A DNA stretch of 23,038 nt from Apostichopus parvimensis (Eukaryota > Echinodermata > Holothuroidea > Aspidochirotida > Stichopodidae), in assembly GCA_000934455.1 (NCBI GenBank), contig KN886211.1, forward strand, positions 119,164 to 142,201, given 5' to 3'. The notes beneath the pieces were generated by a model, which saw nothing but the letters and a program-made list of their open reading frames with translations, did not search any database and was not told the origin of the DNA. Below, in pieces: positions 20,096 through 23,038 of the stretch. Made by a program: the position numbers and the translations under genes. Each line of letters begins with the position of its first letter. The first letter of the stretch is position 1.

Positions 20096-20639
20096 GTAAG
20101 AAAAACAATACACATGGTTCAAACAAATGCAGATGGGTTGCTTGTTGATGCTTTTAATACCCAATCCGTTGTTTTTCATATTCCATCTCCTTTTGCAACG
20201 GTCACAATTTTCATCGCTTGAATTAAATACTTAATACCCGAGTATCATAATGCCAAGCAAATCTCCAAACAAAATTAAGAACTGTAAAAATAAATTAAAG
20301 CTTTTGGCTTAGAAGTTACTACTGAGATCTTGAAGGTGAATTGATGAGTATCTATCTATTAGTAGAAGGAAATGCTAAAACCACCTGAGATTATTATAAA
20401 AATGAAAGCGTGTAAAAAAAATTGAGAAATCGTTTTGGAGTACTCCATCTTGTCGACGTATGATCAATGCCGATGCTTAATTTTGTATCAAAGTTTCTGA
20501 TTAAATTTTGAGAAATATGAAATATAATTGATATCAAAACTTGGGAAAACGTGACCAAGAGTAATTTTTCTCCTGTAGTCAGTCACATCTCTTTGAATAA
20601 TTGATGAAGTTTGCCAATTATCGACTAAATTGATCGCAT

Positions 20640-21130
20640 TTTGCTTCTGAGGAATGTTCGTGGCTTTTTACACAATGGAAACTCGGCAGAGAGGCTGCAA
20701 ATTTGTATGCTAATGAAGAAATTATCTTGACCATTCACTGCTTAACCTGCAAGTAGTCTATATGTATAGGCTTTACATGTACTTTAGTATTGTACCTCCT
20801 TCACTGCCGTGATGAAAATCCAAATAACGATGCCTATAGCTGTAACGCTCTTGTGTGTAAGTTTACCATAGAATTTTGCAAAAACGGTGAATCATGGATC
20901 AACGTTAATAAATTTGAGTTATTCACGGCGTGGATGGAAATTGTACCCTTGCGACAGAGAGTACTCATGCATGTAAACTAACGCCTGCGGTTGTTATGCA
21001 TATGGAATTAGTAGCTCAAGGGATGCCAAGAAAAGGGACGCTAATCAAACAGCCCAAATATATGCATGCATGGGAACACAGGAAACTTTTAACAGCACAG
21101 CAGCGAGCGAGTGAGTGAGTAGCATGCATC
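20640..21130. other. Unique block with octamer-like motifs
   Basis: This non-repetitive stretch holds GTATGCTAATGA near 20706 and TTATGCATATGG near 20994, both resembling POU-domain octamer sites, along with several CpGs. Open frames here (20790-20981 +, 20930-21118 +) lack recognisable domains or suitable splice sites. It is a candidate regulatory element, weakly supported. Confidence 0.25.
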
Positions 21131-21461
21131 ATCACATACTATAGGCAATCCAACGGCCCTGAGCTATACAGGAGAAGTCGTGGCAAGGTGTTTGCAAAAT
21201 GAGTTATTGATTTGCGTTGCACAATTGGAGATCTGTTCTTATATGTGCTTCAGATCTTTAAGCAGCTTTTGAGAAATTCAATAACACAATGTACATCTGC
21301 TCGGCTTTTAGCGTCGGTGTACGTAGAAAGCAAAACAAGTACCAATGCAAACCTTTAGCGTACTGAGTGGATTTTAAGTAAATACATACTACACCGGTTC
21401 TCTATATGTGACAAAGTGATATGGCTGCAGCTATCCCCTATAAAGTTCAGATTAGCATATA

Positions 21462-21827
21462 TGACTGACTGACTGATTGACTGACTGAATGACTGACTGA
21501 CTGACTGATGGACTGATTGGCTGACTGATTGATGACTGACTGACTGACTGACTGACTGATGGATTGACTGACTGACTGACTGATGGACTGATTGGCTGAC
21601 TGATTGATGACTGATTGACTGACTGACTGACTGACTGATGGACTGACTGATTGACTGACTGACTGAATGATGGATTGACTGACTGAATGATGGATTGACT
21701 GACTGACTGGCTGATTGGCTGAATGATTGACTGAATGATGGATTGACTGACTGAATGATGGATTGACTGACTGACTGGCTGATTGACTGAATGACTGACT
21801 GACTGACTGATTGGCTGAATGACTGAC
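21462..21827 (+). repeat. (GACT)n-type satellite of about 366 bp
   Basis: Tandem 4-bp units are dominated by GACT with GATT, GAAT, GGCT and GATG variants. Higher-order structure is visible. GATGGACTGATTGGCTGAC recurs at 21507 and 21582 (spacing 75), and GACTGAATGATGGATTGACT recurs at 21661 and 21729 (spacing 68). The minus strand is open in overlapping frames that read as Ser-Gln-Ser-Val type repeats (131 and 161 codons). These are products of a 4-bp repeat without stops, not proteins. Confidence 0.95.
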
Positions 21828-22303
21828 AGAGATACTTCATAGTTCAAAGTTTACCAATGAAACATATAAATCATTCTTTGCCTTTTGGCAAGTTTAGCTT
21901 GATTTGGTATCAGTTACAATATTTAATATTGTTTGCCCATAAAGAGAATATCTATGGAATGTTATAGCTCATAGTTTTTTGATATTGTTCAAATGGTACA
22001 CTGACAGAACAACATAGATGCTATTATAATGAGAAAAGTTAATTTTCTATTAAATATTTATTATATAGCTATGGGCTGTGTGTACCAGAGAATTATAACC
22101 GTCATCGTTAGTACATGTTGTTTAGTTTTTAATGCCTGATTCCTGCTGGTATGGTGTCGTAGAAGAGTGTAAATACACTCACTTAATTATATGAATTTCC
22201 AAAAATCACGATCGTACTGTACAATACTAAATTGTGCAAAACACTGTGTACTTGCTAAAGTCTATGTATGTATCATGAACAAGATGATGGAGCAGTGGAA
22301 GAA

Positions 22304-22350
22304 GGGAGGGTGAGGGGTGGGGTTGGGGGGATGGGAGGGAGGGGCAAGGG
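22304..22350 (+). other. Dense G-quadruplex-type run
   Basis: Ten tracts of three or more G lie within about 47 bases (GGG-A-GGG-TGA-GGGG-T-GGGG-TT and so on, ending CAA-GGG), with loops of one to three bases on the sense strand. This is the strongest G-quadruplex candidate in the window and would be transcribed in intron 4. Confidence 0.75.
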
Positions 22351-23038
22351 AGAAGGAATTGCATAGAGGAGAGGGTCAGATGCTGCATAAAGAACACAAT
22401 AGACCATTGTACTGTATATCATTTTTATACCTAGGCCTATAGGAGAAGGGAGTAAGGATGTGGGTTTGATGGAAAATACAAGTAAATAATCTAGTTAAAA
22501 CAATAATGCTGACATGTGACAGAGTATTCCTTCGTCCACTCTGCCTAAACGCTTGGCGAGCTCTAGATACATACGTCATCACATTAACTACTAGGATTTA
22601 CACACAGTCTAACAATCCTCAACTAGAGAGCTTGTCAGATGAACTTACAGCTGACCAGCTATGCTTTGCGACCTCTCAATCACTTTCTCATGATTATTTT
22701 TGCCCTATTTTTATGATTATTATTTTTTTGTCTTTTTCCTTTTCAAAAAGAAAACAATTTTCCATATGTGACGATGTATACTGTACCATTAATTGAATGT
22801 ATTCCAGCATTTCATGCATACTTGAGGCTATTAGTACCCTGCACGTCAGATTTAAACCGCAAATTGGTTTAATTGCGCCTCTCATTACTGCCTCTAAAAT
22901 CATCCCTTTCCACCACATTAGCCCTGGGAAGAAAGAAAAGGCTGGGATTACCAGCATGGAACTCATGCTGCTCTGCGGTAGTCAAAAGCTTTTACAACTG
23001 TTTATAAATTTGTTGAAAACGTTTGAAGCGGTCTGAAA

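Larger units (their letters stand above)
20096..23038 (+). other. Intron 4 of the CELF-like gene (continues past the window)
   Basis: The donor GTAAGA is at 20096. The next exon should begin in phase 1 with codons for C-A-F-V and continue RRM2. I do not find that sequence to the end of the window, so the intron is at least 2.9 kb. The contents are unique sequence at 20640-21130 with octamer-like motifs, a GACT-type satellite and a G-quadruplex run. The intervals 20100-20640, 21830-22300 and 22360-23038 show nothing recognisable. Confidence 0.8.

Noticed and set aside
20560..20620. Acceptor-like TTTTTCTCCTGTAG at 20565-20578 as the start of exon 5
   Set aside because: The downstream sequence in the required phase does not encode the RNP1 motif of RRM2 and soon meets TGA.
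21355..21847. Long minus-strand frames (161 and 131 codons) rich in Ser-Gln-Ser-Val
   Set aside because: They are read from a 4-bp GACT-type satellite with no stop in its units. The two frames overlap and no gene signals flank them.
22700..22800. T-rich stretch ending TTTTCAAAAAG as an acceptor for a further exon
   Set aside because: The following sequence has no CELF-like reading in phase 1 (C-A-F-V expected), and the AG is preceded by A residues.
1..23038. CRISPR array, operon, phage or other prokaryotic system
   Set aside because: The tandem repeats lack the spacer pattern, and the spliced CELF-like gene shows that the DNA is animal genomic sequence.

Overview
This is eukaryotic genomic DNA carrying the 5' part of one intron-rich gene on the + strand. 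The gene encodes an RNA-binding protein of the CELF (CUGBP/ELAV-like, Bruno-like) family, and its closest resemblance, as far as I can judge by eye, is to the CELF3-6 group. I find no bacterial or viral genes. Four coding exons are supported: 969-1290, 2584-2666, 15485-15524 and 19967-20095. They splice in frame to about 191 residues: a Pro/Gln-rich N-terminal tail, a complete RRM1, a short linker and the first half of RRM2. The rest of RRM2, the linker and RRM3 must lie to the right of the window. I searched the last 2.9 kb for the next exon and did not find it.

The organism is probably a marine invertebrate deuterostome, with an echinoderm as the best guess. The reasons are the near-vertebrate CELF protein with kilobase-scale introns, many homopolymer G or C tracts, TAGGCCTA-type words (7874-7883, 10250-10258, 22431-22442), and small non-autonomous transposons with G-rich ends. 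This is inference and the species is not established.

Layout: 1-968 is the 5' flank or 5' UTR. Exon 1 (969-1290) holds the start and most of RRM1. Intron 1 (1291-2583) holds a G14 tract and a 394-bp inverted-repeat insertion flanked by a perfect 12-bp direct repeat. Exon 2 (2584-2666) finishes most of RRM1. Intron 2 (2667-15484, 12.8 kb) holds microsatellites, a triple 49-bp tandem repeat, a diverged internal duplication, G-quadruplex-type runs, a possible decayed tRNA-derived SINE head, and an 84-bp pyrimidine tract just before exon 3. Exon 3 (15485-15524) is only 40 nt and has two possible in-frame donors. Intron 3 (15525-19966) holds CpG-containing unique sequence and a 396-bp hAT-type MITE with an 8-bp target duplication. 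Exon 4 (19967-20095) starts RRM2. Intron 4 (20096 to the window end) holds a 366-bp GACT-type satellite and a dense G-quadruplex run.

The four exons act as one transcription unit. I see no second gene on either strand: the long open frames elsewhere are low-complexity or show no recognisable domain. I did not find a previously undescribed multi-gene system. The most distinctive signals are the two small transposon-like insertions, the splice-choice architecture around exons 3 and 4, and the matching intron positions in the two RRMs.
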